From: Pseudeuparius sepicola
Taxonomy: Eukaryota > Arthropoda > Insecta > Coleoptera > Anthribidae
DNA: 64,000 nt
Direction of reading: 5' to 3'
Assembly (NCBI GenBank): GCA_963920635.1
Contig: OY987305.1
Location: 12,005,153 to 12,069,152, forward strand
Part shown: positions 22,390 to 33,863 of the stretch, piece by piece
Position numbering within the stretch: position 1 is the stretch's first letter
Layout: every line of letters begins with the position of its first letter
The notes under the pieces: model-generated
Databases searched by the model: none
Told to the model about the DNA's origin: nothing
The model's input: only the letters and a program-made list of their open reading frames with translations
Made by a program: the position numbers and the translations under genes

Positions 22390-22499
22390 CAGGGTGATTC
22401 AGTTTTATTCTGCGACACTTCAACAGGTGATAGAAAACCAAAAAATAATAGCACTTTCTTTTATAAACTATATCATTTTAAGGCCTTATTAAAAAGTTG
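22390..22499 (+). repeat. Solo left arm of the 19372-20564 foldback family
   Basis: CAGGGTGATTCAGTTTTATT through ATCATTTTAAGGCCTTAT closely matches the outer arm at 19372-19480, preceded by TA, but there is no matching inverted arm nearby. It ends abruptly in AAAAAGTTGATGG. It is a truncated copy. Confidence 0.8.
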
Positions 22500-22908
22500 A
22501 TGGCATTTAATTCCTTGTAAAAAACTACACAAATATCGATGGTGTTTCAATCATCAATTATTTATCTAAAAAATTACGGAGATAATTGCTTCTATTGAGG
22601 AACAAAAAAGTCACTTCCCGCTAAACTATAGAAGTGATATTCAAGTGTGCGTGGCTGATTGTTTATTCACTACTTTACCAGCCTAATAAAAATGAAATAA
22701 ATAGCAATCTTGATTTTTCAAAAAATCGGATATTTTGCCATAACTTTTTTGTTTCAAGAACAATTGTTTTTTTCTTCATTCAATTCCTTGGAAAAAACTA
22801 AAGATGTTTAGTTTTTGTACCACCAATTTATCTTAAAAATTACCGAGATAATCATTGATCGTAACAGTCGTAATGTCGTAACTGGGACAGCTTGTACAAG
22901 TTCAAAAT

Positions 22909-24796
22909 CAAAACCATTGCTACATGATTTTATGAAGTATATAAGGTGGAATTTGTACCATTGGGTACATAATTTTCAAATATCCAAATACTGCATAACT
23001 ACTTATCTACAACTTTTTACATTTCGTTAATTCAATTGTTTGAGTTTGTAGACCAAGTTGAACATTAAGTAGATATACTTAATGCTACTCTATAGGAATT
23101 CCAGTTTATTAGATATTTATAATATTTCGAAGTGAAATAGGGATATAATTAAAGGAACATCCTTTACACCAGTTAATATGCAAATCTAGCTAAAGTTAAT
23201 ATTTCCCTTTCCAATTATTATTAGGAATGTCTACATTCGATAGACTTATTTCCATAGAGATATGCGAACTGCTTCTTTGATATTTCCCTTAGACCAATAT
23301 TACTACAACAGGCATTAATCAAATCAGCTGCAAGTCAGTCACAATGAATAAAACCGTTGAGTGAGGCAATAAAACATAGGTAAGGGTCGGTAATGCAGAT
23401 TTTTACTGCAACAGCTGTCGTCTAGCCTACTGGTTTGTGCACTGTGGAGTGAAGGCATATTCAGATGATGTTTGAAGAAGTTTGTAGGAAAATATAGAAA
23501 TTTTTGATAAATAAAAAGTGTTGATTGGCACTCTTTGATAATACTATGATAAAATAAGTATATTTTTGGGTTATACCACATTTGGGATGGAGTATTAGCT
23601 TAACGATATGGCAGCATTTTTTTAATATATGCAAAAACCTTAGAATATTTTTTAGATTTTTCATAAAATTCCAAGATAATGTAGATTTGGAACAAATTAA
23701 TGCAAAAATACACTCGATTATTAACAAAAAACTTTTAACTGGTTCATAAATATGAAACAAAAATAGCAAATAATTTTTTTTTTCAAAATTATTAACCAAC
23801 GAAAGAGTTATTATACAAATTCCGTTTTAAAATTTAATAATACTCTAATAAAAATATTTAATGTTATGAATAAAAGCACACAAAAATTCGTTTTATAAAT
23901 CCTCATTCTATGGTAGGTAGGTACCTACTCTAAGAGCTAATTTACAAATATGCGCAGTTCGAAAATAAATAGTTATAAATTAAACAAAATACTACAAATT
24001 TTCTTTAAAATATCTTTCATAGATTCATTTAGTCACGAGAAACATATTATTTATTATACACTTTTACTTAAAAATCCACTTCTACTAACTCAAACTGCAG
24101 ATATAGGTAGGTACTATTGGTAGGTACAAGGAATACATTGTTGTGAGAGATAATTCACGTTTTAGAATTTTATTGCTTCACACAAAAGTTACTCTTTTCG
24201 GCAGTTTGTTAGATTCATCAACATTACAAATTTATTTTAGCTGGAATTTGTGCAAATGAAGACATTATGAATGTCGCGACATTTGCGTAAAAATAGTTTC
24301 AGTTTAAAATAGGGTAGGTACCTTATACCTCTACTTCTGTGTGTTTATACAATTATTATTTTCTAAATTTTCTAAAGGAATCTTCTAAATTAGGTGTCAA
24401 AAATAGACAAATTGCCAAGCAATGTAATAAAAAAAATTGCACAAGGATGGCACTCTCATCCTCTTCGACCTCTCTAAGCAGATCTTTTGTGACTGGACCA
24501 AATTAAGGGGTGAAAAGATTATATAAACTTTTTATAAAGGTTGTTTCATAATAAGATCAATTTGATACGCTCTGATTCAATGTCGCAGAATTTGCAGCTA
24601 GTTGCCAAACTCCAAATTTTACAAAACTTTTGCCAAATAAGTAAGAAATCATGTAGATTTCAGAGTTCTTTTGGATATTTGAACAGTTTAATTGTTTTTC
24701 ATATACCAACTAGTTGAAAATCATACTTTCTGGATAAATAGTACGGTATAAATGCCACCTTAAACGTAATTTAGAGTAATATTTAAGAATATTATA
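22909..24796. other. MDM1 intron sequence
   Basis: AT-rich. Several minus-strand open frames (for example 23339-23799) are low in complexity and unlike any family. Short GGTAGGTACCTAC palindromic motifs appear near 23911 and 24110. No exon or complete element was seen. Confidence 0.45.
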
Positions 24797-25554
24797 CAGG
24801 ATGAGTTTTTTTATGATCAGTATGGGGATCTCGGAAACCAACGGAAATAATAGAAGGTTAAATGGGGAAAGTATTGCAGTTTTGTGGGCCCAATTTAACG
24901 CGCCTTGTGGATTTAAAAAAAAAGGCATGCCTTACTAGATATTTTGAAAAAACGAAATTTTGGTGATTTATTCTTCGTTGTTTCTGATTTTAGATAAAAA
25001 GTGTAGGGTAAATACCAAAGTTGCAGGGATTTGTGTCCCCAATGCGGTTATCATGTCCTACTTTCTGTGACAGCTGTTATTTCCGAGATATGAAACAAAC
25101 TTGTGTTTTTTAAATGGAAACAATAGTTATTTCCTTTATGTTTCTGAATAACCATATCGAGTATTATATAGTTGGAAAGCTCTAAAAATGGCTGATTTTT
25201 GAGACCATAGCCAACTATGATTTCCATTTATAATACACAAGTTTGTGTCATATCTCGAAAATGAGAGCTGTCATAGAAAGTAGGACATGATAGTCGCATT
25301 GGGGAAACAATTCCCTCCAACTTTGGTATTTACACTTTTTATCTAAAATCTGAAACAACGAAGCTAGGTGGATTAGAATAAATCGCCAAAATTTCGTTTT
25401 ACAAAATATCTAGTAAGCCATGACTTTTTTCAAAAATCCACAAGGCGCATTAAATTGGGCCCACAAAACTGCAATTATTTCCCCATTTAACCTTCGTTCT
25501 ATCTTCGCTAGTTTCCGAGATCCACATACTGATCATAAATAAAAACTCACCCTC
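24797..25554. mobile_element. Foldback element, same family as 9818-10761
   Basis: 758-bp palindrome from CAGGATGAGTTTTTTTATGA to CTCACCCTC, with TA at each end (24795-24796, 25555-25556). Arms share TATGGGGATCTCGGAAAC, TTGGGCCCACAAAACTGCAA and GCGCCTTGTGGATTT-type blocks with the copies at 9818 and 50056. No coding capacity. Confidence 0.85.
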
Positions 25555-25865
25555 TATGCTAATTTTCATAATACAAACAAATTTCGCCTACAGGAGCTTT
25601 TAGTAATATTTCACCTTATTGGCTGATTCTAAATTTAATTTCCATCATATTCGGATGTACGATTTATTGCATCTAACCTCGGAAATTTTAATTAAGGAAA
25701 TCGCATTGAAATTAGTCATATCAAAACTTCACCCCAACACGAGTCACGAATCCCAATATTGGAACTTGCCTAAATTAACTTTACTGGAATTCCCAGCATC
25801 TGCGTTACATTAGCCATCTCGAACGCAACGCATTCCCAACTAACCCCATCATCCCAAATATTCAC

Positions 25866-26139
25866 CTGAACCTCCCGTTGTCCTTTCTAAATGGTGCCTA
25901 ATAATGTCTCTTATCACCCTAGCGTTATTTTCTGCATTTCTGTACGCTTTGTTCGGCGAACTCTTTTTATTATTGTCATCTTCTTTCTCTTCTTTCGTAT
26001 ATGACTTGTGTGTCATATGAGAAGCGAGCGATAACGCCGAGAGGGAACTCCTCCGTGACACTTGGTCCCAGAGTTCGACTTGCTTATTGTAAATATCTGA
26101 AAGTCTATCTGGTGCCAGTTCACTGCCCCAACCACGGTG
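25866..26139 (-). CDS. MDM1: MDM1 exon, HRGWGSEL...SRRSSLSALSLAS block
   Basis: Acceptor TTTTCTTTCCGCAG above 26139. In phase 0 it continues EYK from the exon ending at 30877 to give EYKHRGWGSELAPDRL. It then encodes SDIYNKQVELWDQVSRRSSL and SALSLASHM, a Lys/Asn-rich linker (KEEKEDDNNKKSSPNK), and ARVIRDIIRHHLERTTGGS. Human MDM1 has the comparable ELREKAEFYRKR...DHLNQILSD...WDVSSTTSS. The donor is TTCAG|GTGAAT. Length 274 nt (91 codons +1) fits the next phase. This is the strongest family-defining exon together with its upstream partner. Confidence 0.9.
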
Positions 26140-26518
26140 CTGCGGAAAGAAAACTATGCAACATTTCACGAAGGGGGTGTCCGTTAAATTGAGTAAGCCC
26201 AGCCCATTATTTGTTTAAGGTACAGGCAATAAACTTTATACTATAACCACCGAAGATATAACGCATTGAAGGGTCACTACAGATATTTCCGAGACAGTCA
26301 GACCGCCGCGCCGTTGCCCCTTGCCTCTCGTCCCTGCTGAAAACCATTCAAGGCAGGTAACATAAATAGAAAGGGTTTCCTATACAATTGAGCTTAACGA
26401 CTAGCGGTCAAATCTCAATGGATATTGAAGTTCATATTTTTAACATGGAATTATATCTACATCTCTCAATTTATCAAGCGGCTGAACTGAAATTTGGCAC
26501 TGTTACGTTTTTGGGGTT

Positions 26519-27206
26519 GGAGATGTAAATTTCTACCTATCTCTCAGAGGGCACCACTTGCGCTATTCTTGCATGATGCTTTTACTCCTAACTTTTTTAT
26601 GGATATCTTTTTGGTATTACGGGTCCCTCATGTTAGTGCATCTTTTCATTCTGCAACAAAAAGGTACTCTATTGTTTTATGAAGATAAAATCAACCGTTT
26701 GTGTTGAAATTGGCAAAACGTGCCCCAAAACACCTGTAAACTGCAACATTTCACCTACCGCTTTTAAATGTTACAGATCAACTGTACATTCAAAATGAAG
26801 AAAAAAATGACAATTGGACATTGGCCAAAACACCATTCGTTTTCTTGAAATAGGATGAAAGCAAACACTTTTTGCTACATCATTCATGTTTTTTTTTTTC
26901 ACTTTAAATTTCACAGTTGATCTGTAATACGAGTATTTGAAAGCGGTATAAGTATATATAGTGAATATTTATTTTTTCGAATGTTGGAGTTAACAGGTGT
27001 TTTGGGGCACCTTTTGCGAATTTCAACGCAAACTGTTGATTTTATTGTTATGAAACAAAACAAGAGTACACTTTTGCTGCAAAATGAAAAGATCCACTAA
27101 ATGATGAACCTACAGGTCCAAAAAGATAACCTCAAAAAAGAGTAAAAGCGCGATACAAAAACAATGCAAGTAGCGCCCTCTGTGAAACACATATAAATTG
27201 ACATCT
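26519..27206. mobile_element. Foldback element related to the 36345-37524 core
   Basis: Inverted arms pair outward from the centre near 26860: ATCAACCGTTTGTGTTGAAA against TTTCAACGCAAACTGTTGAT, TTAGTGCATCTTTTCATT against AATGAAAAGATCCACTAA, and CAGAGGGCACCACTTGC against GCAAGTAGCGCCCTCTG. The core (GATAAAATCAACCGTTTG ... CCCCAAAACACCTGT) matches the inner arms of the palindrome at 36345-37524. Outer tips are not clear. It lies in the MDM1 intron between exons at 30877 and 26139. Confidence 0.7.
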
Positions 27207-28811
27207 TCAGCTCATTCTTCATCATCAAAAACTACCACAATTCAATTTCAAAAAATGAACTTCTCAGTAACAGTAACCATTGAAAGTTGACCGGTTAGTT
27301 GTTAAGCTCCTCAATCTATTTTGGCACAAAATATATGAAGTTGCTCTATGTACCGTTATTACCGGGACACTCTGTATATGTATAATGTCACGTAACGTTC
27401 TCGTTTTAGCGATGATATTTATGCTACGATTAGTCTATTTGTACAGTAAAAATCACGTTATTTTTTCCGTATTTAACGGTAATACTATAGGTAGGTACTA
27501 ACACAGTAATAATGTTATAATAAGTATTTTCAAGTTCATAGGTATAAACACTTGCTATTCATCGGTCTGCTGCAGATAAACAATATTCTACATCTGTGGT
27601 CCTATCAATGAATCACGGCTAAAATTGAACTAATGCTGCTATTGTTTAAAAATGAAACCTATTTTCTGCATTTTATGTTCTTCACCTACAATCAGTCAAG
27701 CGTAACAATTACTACAGTACAATATGTCGTTAAATGCAGTAGTTTCTATAAATTACGAACATGGGAAGAAAAACAATATAAAACTTTTCCCACGTACTTA
27801 ACGAAGGTACTTATTCCTTCGGGAATTAAAACGAACGTGTCCATGTGGCCTATCTATAAATCATAAGCCAATTTATGAACCTAATCGAATGGTCGTGCAG
27901 GTTCGCAGAAGCGCCAAAAAAAACTGCCTCAGTATGGTGACACATACAACTTGGAGGGTAATGCCTTTAATGTGAGCCATAAGTGTGTAACTCGACGCCA
28001 CTCTCGTTTCGCTGATCAGTTTATGGCCTTTTGGGAAACAATAACAAACACTCGAGTTTTGTGCGCCTATGCGATTCAATGCCCACTTGACGATCATCGA
28101 AATATCCGAGACGTCATTTAAAGCACGAACGCGTGGTAATTTCTTTGTTATCTTGACGTTTCTGCGATTTTTAAATCATACTCAAGCAGCTATTGTGCGA
28201 AGAGAATTTTCTTCGCTTCTAAACGAAGGTCGGGGCTTACTCATTTGTTGGACATATTGTTTGTGTAGGTACATGTAGAGGTAGGATTCATCATCATCAT
28301 AGTCGTTTCTTTATCAAATGAATTCTACTCATTTTCATAACTCTACAGCTATTTCAGAAAAAGTTGATACTCAGCATAAACGTTTAATGAAAATGTAAAC
28401 ATTCTGTCAAAAATATTTTCTGGTTTACCTAAAAACTACCCACTTATAAAAATGCAGGTTGTAGAAGTAATAAATAAAAACCAGTAAACGATAAATAGAA
28501 GGTACCTAAAAATAGTGGCAAAATAAAATACTTATGTAAAGGGTCTACACTTTTAAATATATTACTAGAAAAACGTTTTTCGTTTTCGTTTTCCTATTGA
28601 TCTTCATTGCACATACAGCCAATCATTTAGTTGTTAAATGTTTTAGGTAGAACTAAATCGTTTTCAAATTTCCAATCATGGAAGTACATAGGTACTAAGT
28701 ATGAAACACTAATAAAAATAAACAACACTAAAAAATGTTATATTCTGCGTATTATTTAAAAGATACCCCCGCCATGTTTTAAATTAAACAATCCTAAAAT
28801 TTATCTAATCT
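27207..28811. other. MDM1 intron sequence
   Basis: No exon or complete mobile element recognised. Frames at 27280-27501, 27633-27866 and 28069-28278 (plus) and 27873-28097 (minus) have no recognisable motif. A CCGGGACACTCTGTATA tip near 27361 may be a stray element end. Confidence 0.45.
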
Positions 28812-28813
28812 TA

Positions 28814-29078
28814 TAGAAAGAAAGTTAGCGGCTTTATGGGACTATACATTTTGGCAACTGGTAATATCATACCAACATCCAAGTTCTAATGAATGTGCCG
28901 ATGTTTTCATATTTGAATCGTTCGAGAAGGTAGATGACAGCTGTTTCCCCTTCGTAGTCTACCTTCTCGAACGATTCAAATATGAAAACACCGGCACATC
29001 CATTAGAACTTGGATGTGGGTATGATATTACCAGTTGCCAAAATTTATAGTCCCATAAAGCCGCTAACTTTCTTTCTG
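28814..29078. mobile_element. Near-perfect 265-bp hairpin element
   Basis: Arms 28814-28933 and about 28960-29078 differ at only a handful of positions. Tips are (C/T)AGAAAGAAAGTTAGCGGC, flanked by TA (28812-28813, 29079-29080). The loop is about 25 bp (GACAGCTGTTTCCCCTTCG). The near-identity of the arms points to a recent origin or active arm conversion. No coding capacity. It lies in the MDM1 intron between exons at 30877 and 26139. Confidence 0.88.
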
Positions 29079-29568
29079 TAAAAATCTATTGGGGACGTGA
29101 AATTTTATCATCTATCTAATCTTATGGCATTAGGTACAGAAATTGCTTTAAACCTTGTGTATTTATATTTTAAAATATAAGAAACCCAGTAACGCTATAT
29201 TTCTTATTTTTTTATCTACTTCAAATGTGTAGAAAGGCCACACGACGTAGTTTTTTTGCCTTTATATGTTTAGAGATATCTACAAGTCGGAATTATAAAA
29301 ATAAAAAAATAAACTAAAAAATGTTACATTCTGTGTAACAGAGACCTCCGCCATGTAACAGTAAGAATACGAATTTAAGAAACCCAGTAACACCTATTTT
29401 TTAACTACTTCAAATGCGTAAAAAGGCCACACGACGTAGATTTTTTTCGCCTTTATAATTCCGAGATATCTACAAGTCAAAATTATAAAGAAAAAAATAG
29501 CCATGTGTAGCCATCGGCCTGCGTAATATCAAAGGTAATCTTTGGTAATATACAATATATTGTATATA
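29079..29568. repeat. Intron with a duplicated ~130-bp block
   Basis: AAACCCAGTAACGC...GGCCACACGACGTAG...GCCTTTATA...GAGATATCTACAAGTC occurs at about 29180-29290 and again at about 29380-29480 in the same orientation, separated by about 195 bp. It is an imperfect direct duplication. No exon seen. Confidence 0.65.
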
Positions 29569-30251
29569 CAGGGTGATCCAATTAAAGTGCGCACCAATTG
29601 ATAACTCCGTTATTATAAAAGATATAAAATAGGTTACTTTAGCAAACTAGTAGATTTTTCGCTATGATGAAAAATAACGGAGTTATAAGGTCCTACACAG
29701 CTCGAGAGCTAAGCCGAAATTAGCTCTCAAAAATTCGGTTCGGGAAGAACTGAACCAAACAGATGGTAGAGTCCTCTTAAAAAGTGTTGGAGGCTGTCTT
29801 AAGTGTATTGAAGAACGAGGGGAAGTTTTTGAATGTATTCTGAAGGCAAATCAGCGGCTTTAAAATGAATAATGTGTTCATTGTTGTTGTTTTATTATGA
29901 AATTATTTTTTTATAACTTTGTAAATTATTGCCATTTGTTTCCATAGCCCACTAAGCTAATTTAGGTTAGTATTGGAGTTGTATAGGACGTTATTTTTCA
30001 TCGTAACGAAAAGTTTGTTATGTTACGACTATTTGTATTCTGATTTCAGGATCTTTCATAAAAAATGTAATATATAGGTTTGCCCGTTGAAAAAATTGTT
30101 ATTATGTTACAAAACTCAAAAACGCGATGTTCAATTTTTTCCCGACCATCCCCCAACAGTAAAAAATCTACTAGTTGGCTAATTTAATCGATGTTGTATC
30201 ATTAATAATAACGGAGTTACCATTGGTGCGCACTTAATGTAGATTATCCTA
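29569..30251. mobile_element. TA-flanked TIR element, tips CAGGGTGATCCAATTAAAG
   Basis: CAGGGTGATCCAATTAAAGT and GCGCACCAATTGATAACTCC at the left pair with the complement at 30170-30251 (CGGAGTTACCATTGGTGCGC). The right tip reads CCTA instead of CCTG. Further inward, AAACTAGTAGATTTTT pairs with AAAAATCTACTAGTT. Length 683 bp, TA at both ends. The next element begins 4 bp away. Confidence 0.8.
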
Positions 30252-30255
30252 TATA

Positions 30256-30666
30256 CAGTGTGTCCCTGGATATAGTTGTCGGAATCGTGTAAATAGAAGA
30301 AAATTTTGGAGTTGGATCTTGATATTTTGGAAATCGCTCCTGCATGGTTTCATAATGAGAAGTAAGCAAAATAAGTCCAATAAATCAATATCCAGGTTGG
30401 GTCGGAGATAAATTTGTAAATATGCACAAGAGTAAACTACAATTATTAATTTCAAACATATGAAAAAAGTTGTTTTGGAATAAGTTATGCCAGAATCCTA
30501 ATTTTGAGGCGGCTCGGCCTATATATGTATATGTATGTATGTATTGATTAATTCGACTTATTTTGCTTACGTCCCATTATAAGACCATGCAGGAGTGATT
30601 TCCAAAATATCAAGATACAACTCAATTTTTTTTGTTATTTACATGTATTCCGACAACTACACACTG
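30256..30666. mobile_element. TA-flanked TIR element, tips CAGTGTGTCCC
   Basis: Left arm CAGTGTGTCCCTGGATATAG...GTTGTCGGAAT and TTGATATTTTGGAAATCGC pairs with right-arm GATTTCCAAAATATCAAG...CCGACAACTACACACTG. TA at 30254-30255 and 30667-30668. Length 411 bp. Tip CAGTGTG equals the tip of the ITm transposon at 3034, although the arms do not otherwise match it. Confidence 0.8.
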
Positions 30667-30876
30667 TATATACAACTTACCGGATATTTTTAGACAATAT
30701 GTATACAGAAAATGCGAAAAAATATTTATATATAACGTACGTATATTGAAAATTTTGAGAAATAAAACTAACAACGAATCCACCTCTACAAAAAAAAAAA
30801 AAAACATGAAATAAAATATAAAAGTGAAAACAAGGTCCAAGTTTATATATCCTTGTTATTTTTATCTCTATCTTAC

Positions 30877-31124
30877 CTTATATTCCCCTGCCTTTTTGCG
30901 GAGCTCAACAACCTCACGGTACCAAGAAGAATCGTTATCCAAGTCTGTAGAAAAATCTTTATGAACGTTATCAGTCTCAGGAACAGCTCGTTTTGAGGTA
31001 AATCGTCCATTTATATATTGGTAATGAGAAAATGGCCTAAACTTTTTTTTATACTCACTGTTAAATTCTTCTTTTGATTTTTCTTGATTGTTTTTATCGT
31101 CTACTAAAGGCTCCAGTTCGCTTG
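30877..31124 (-). CDS. MDM1: MDM1 exon, second SEYxxxF motif and WYREVVELRKKAGEYK
   Basis: Acceptor CTTTTTGAAG above 31124; the first CA completes an alanine codon begun by G at 33656. It encodes SELEPLVDDKNNQEKSKEEF, then NSEYKKKFRPFSHYQYINGR, a linker, and SSWYREVVELRKKAGEYK ending at donor TATAAG|GTAAGA in phase 0. SEYKKKF is the repeated MDM1 motif; human MDM1 has SEYRAKFLSPAQYLY followed by ELREKAEFYRKR at the same relative positions. Length 248 nt (2+246). The acceptor has a weak pyrimidine tract, so its exact position is less sure than the rest. Confidence 0.88.
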
Positions 31125-33655
31125 CTTCAAAAAGTACCGAATCATTAACAAAAATAAAACAAAACGGAATGCGTTTCTGAAAATAGGTAATAACATTCAC
31201 ATCTAATGAATAAAAGAATCGCCTTCGACTCGTAGATACCTTACTGCAAATTGACTGCAACGTGCAGCAACTCTTTCATTCACTTTTCTATTTTTTTTTG
31301 GAATCCACGATTGTCCCGGTTAAAGTGTTCCACTAAATTAAGATTTTTATTATACCTCATAGGTCAGATAATCAACTGCAAAATCCTAATCGTCATAGAT
31401 AACAATGAAAGAAAGTCGTTTGGCACGGCTTCCCAGTGCGGGATAGGTACAATAGATGGAGGAAATTCAGAAAATAAAATATCTACGTCTATTACTTTCC
31501 TGTCTTTTACACAACAGTGAATCACGAAAATTAATTCCACTTCTGGCTTTATTCTCTGTGAAACTTCAACTCGGGTTTAAAACTTTCCGCAAAAGCTTTG
31601 CAGTGAGAAGTGACGAGAGTTCAAATATTTTAGTTTGAAACGAGCAACAAAAATATTCTTGCTACATTTCGGGGGCTTGAAAATTACTTCGAAGAGCAAT
31701 ATTGTCGAAGCAAGCTTACTCAATTTGGGACATGGAACTTAGGCGACGACATTGCAGTCTACTATTTGTACAGAAAGTTAGTTGGTATTAATAAATTAAT
31801 TCTCGTCTTATTATCTTTCAGCTGTACTTTGCAAGTATCATCGCATAGCGAGGGAGATAATATTATCCTGGTTTTATATGGTATTATCAAAGTCTTGAAA
31901 ATAGTATTCTCTAGACTTTGGTATTATTTTCAACATCAACTAACCTATAAATAAAATATCCAAAAGATCTATGAAATTTCTCACAATTTGCTCACCACAT
32001 TATAGTAAGTAGACCCAGTTGTAGAGTAAAATATAATGTTCATGCGATTTCATAAACAACTTGTTTTGAGCTTTTGTTTATGAAGAAAACTAAGTACCTA
32101 TCAGAATTGGTAGGATCATTAGCCAAACATGCATGAAAATCGATTTTCTAATTGATACTAAAAATACTGCTTTAAGTTAGCGTCAATTTGTCTAATCATG
32201 TCATAATAAATACCTTATATAAATACACAAATTGGTCGGACTTTTTTTAACTCCAAGAAGACGGAAATAACCCTTACGTAAGCTTTTGATCGATACCCCC
32301 GAAAGAACCAGGATGAAATTTCAGTTGAAATTTTCTGTTATTAGATTTCCCTCGGCCAAATTCATTTGGAGGATGTCCGACATAAACCCATGAAATGGCG
32401 GCCGAGTTTGAATAAAAAGTACAAAAAAGTAAGGACGAGATGTGCCCTTGAAAACGAAGAGGTGTTCCATTCCATGGCTTTACACCTGTGCAAACTTTTA
32501 TAATGAGATTACAAAAATACAATATGCGCTCTCGATTAAAAATCGAATGGATTATTCATTTTAGGAGTTAGGTAGATACCTACTTATAATTTTGGAAAAT
32601 GAATTACATAGGTGATCTGCAAAACGCGAAAGAGCAAACTAGTTGAAGGAATTTTGAACGGCCAAATAGTGCTTGAGACTAACCTATTGATTGAAGTACA
32701 GGGGTTCCTTTAAAAATCAATTTTATACAAAGCTGTTTATTATTTTTGTGACCGTCATAATAGTTGTCAATTTTAGTTTCGTAGCATATCACGTTGGAAC
32801 ACAGGGTGGTTTCTAACTAATATTATATAGTTCCGAGTTATGAATTTTATTTTATGCTTGATATACCTAAAACATTTTTATTTTATCTTGAAATAATGTC
32901 TTTGCGGACTTTTACAACCTAATTCGTGAAAAATATTCACGTAACTAAGTAAATATTGCTTTACTTACAAATTATATTTATCAGCTAGAAAACGCCATGT
33001 GCCTCAGAATTACAGGATACTGGGTATTGCCTCGATATTGTTTCTTCGTATTAAGTAAACAATCTACCAGTAACCAGTTTGAGACCGATCTCGGAACACA
33101 CTGTATATTTAGTATAAGTAGGTGTGCACTGTAGAGCGATCTAGGCCATATTAAATGTAACATAAATATCAATTTCATCATCCATGCAAGATGTTAGAAG
33201 AAAAGAAAGTCAATCCATAGATTCTTAGCTAAAATAATGTGACTCTTCTTTAACTTAAAGTAAAAGTTGCCTTGTATATGTTAAAAATGTTCCACACTTA
33301 CAAAGTTTTGTTGGCAGTTTCTTTATATAGTTTCGCTTTGTTTTACATCTCCACAATAATTATAGTGTTTGTAATTATTGTTTTTCGGTGAGATTCGTCC
33401 CGATTCAATGTTAATAGGTTCCCTTAAAAATATATTTGTTCCCCCTATTATTGCTTACAAATTGACTTTCCTTGTTTGAATATGTTGAGTATTCAAGAGC
33501 TAGATAGAAATATACAACGTACACCTAGGTAGGTACTTGTTTAAAAGAAAAAAATTGATTTCTGAGCAACCAACGAGATAACTCTGAAACCAGCAACTGG
33601 GTTCAGCAAAATCTCATCCATATTGTGGATTCCTAATCGCCGCCAGTCCACTTAC
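31125..33655. other. MDM1 intron sequence
   Basis: 2.5-kb intron. It contains a small hairpin at about 31888-31930 (TCAAAGTCTTGAAAATA / TATTCTCTAGACTTTGG), also present at about 60675. A stray TA-CAGGGTGG-like tip is near 32803. The minus-strand frame at 32274-32522 (SWVYVGHPPNEFGRGKSNN) has no family I recognise and may be transposon debris. Confidence 0.45.
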
Positions 33656-33863
33656 CGTCTTTATTTTCCATGTCGATTCGTTTTTTATGTACCATGGCAT
33701 TGGCGGCATTCGCTTTTAGAGCACCCATGGACTGAGACTTTCTAGGAGTCGAGGAGTCGACGTTATCACGTCTAGACGCGTGCCCTGATGGCCAGGCAAA
33801 TTGCCTTCGGTACTCCGTGCTGATTTTCGTTATTGCTTTCCGCAAGAGCCCGCTGTCCCTGTC
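33656..33863 (-). CDS. MDM1: MDM1 exon, first TEYxxxF motif
   Basis: Acceptor TAAATCTTGTTACAG above 33863, phase 0. It encodes DRDSGLLRKAITKISTEYRR then QFAWPSGHASRRDNVDSSTP and RKSQSMGALKANAANAMVHK, ending KDG at donor AAGACG|GTAAGTGG. TEYRRQFAW matches the SEYQRQFVW repeat of vertebrate MDM1. These repeats are described as supporting the centriole/microtubule role of the family. Length 208 nt (69 codons +1). The basic, Ser-rich stretch after the motif looks disordered. The open frame upstream of the acceptor is intron. Confidence 0.9.

Larger units (their letters stand above)
21271..22908. mobile_element. Eroded TIR element with internal direct copies
   Basis: The left repeat (about 21285-21345) with CGATTATCTCGGTAATTTTT and AAGATAAATTGGTGG pairs with 22813-22890 (CCACCAATTTATCTTA and AAAATTACCGAGATAAT). 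A third, direct copy lies at about 22003-22055. Outer tips CTCCCAGTTAAGACG and CGTAACTGGGA also pair. Inside are a hammerhead-like motif (21806) and a stray foldback arm (22390). It sits in the MDM1 intron between exons at 25866 and 21116. Ends are approximate. Confidence 0.55.
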
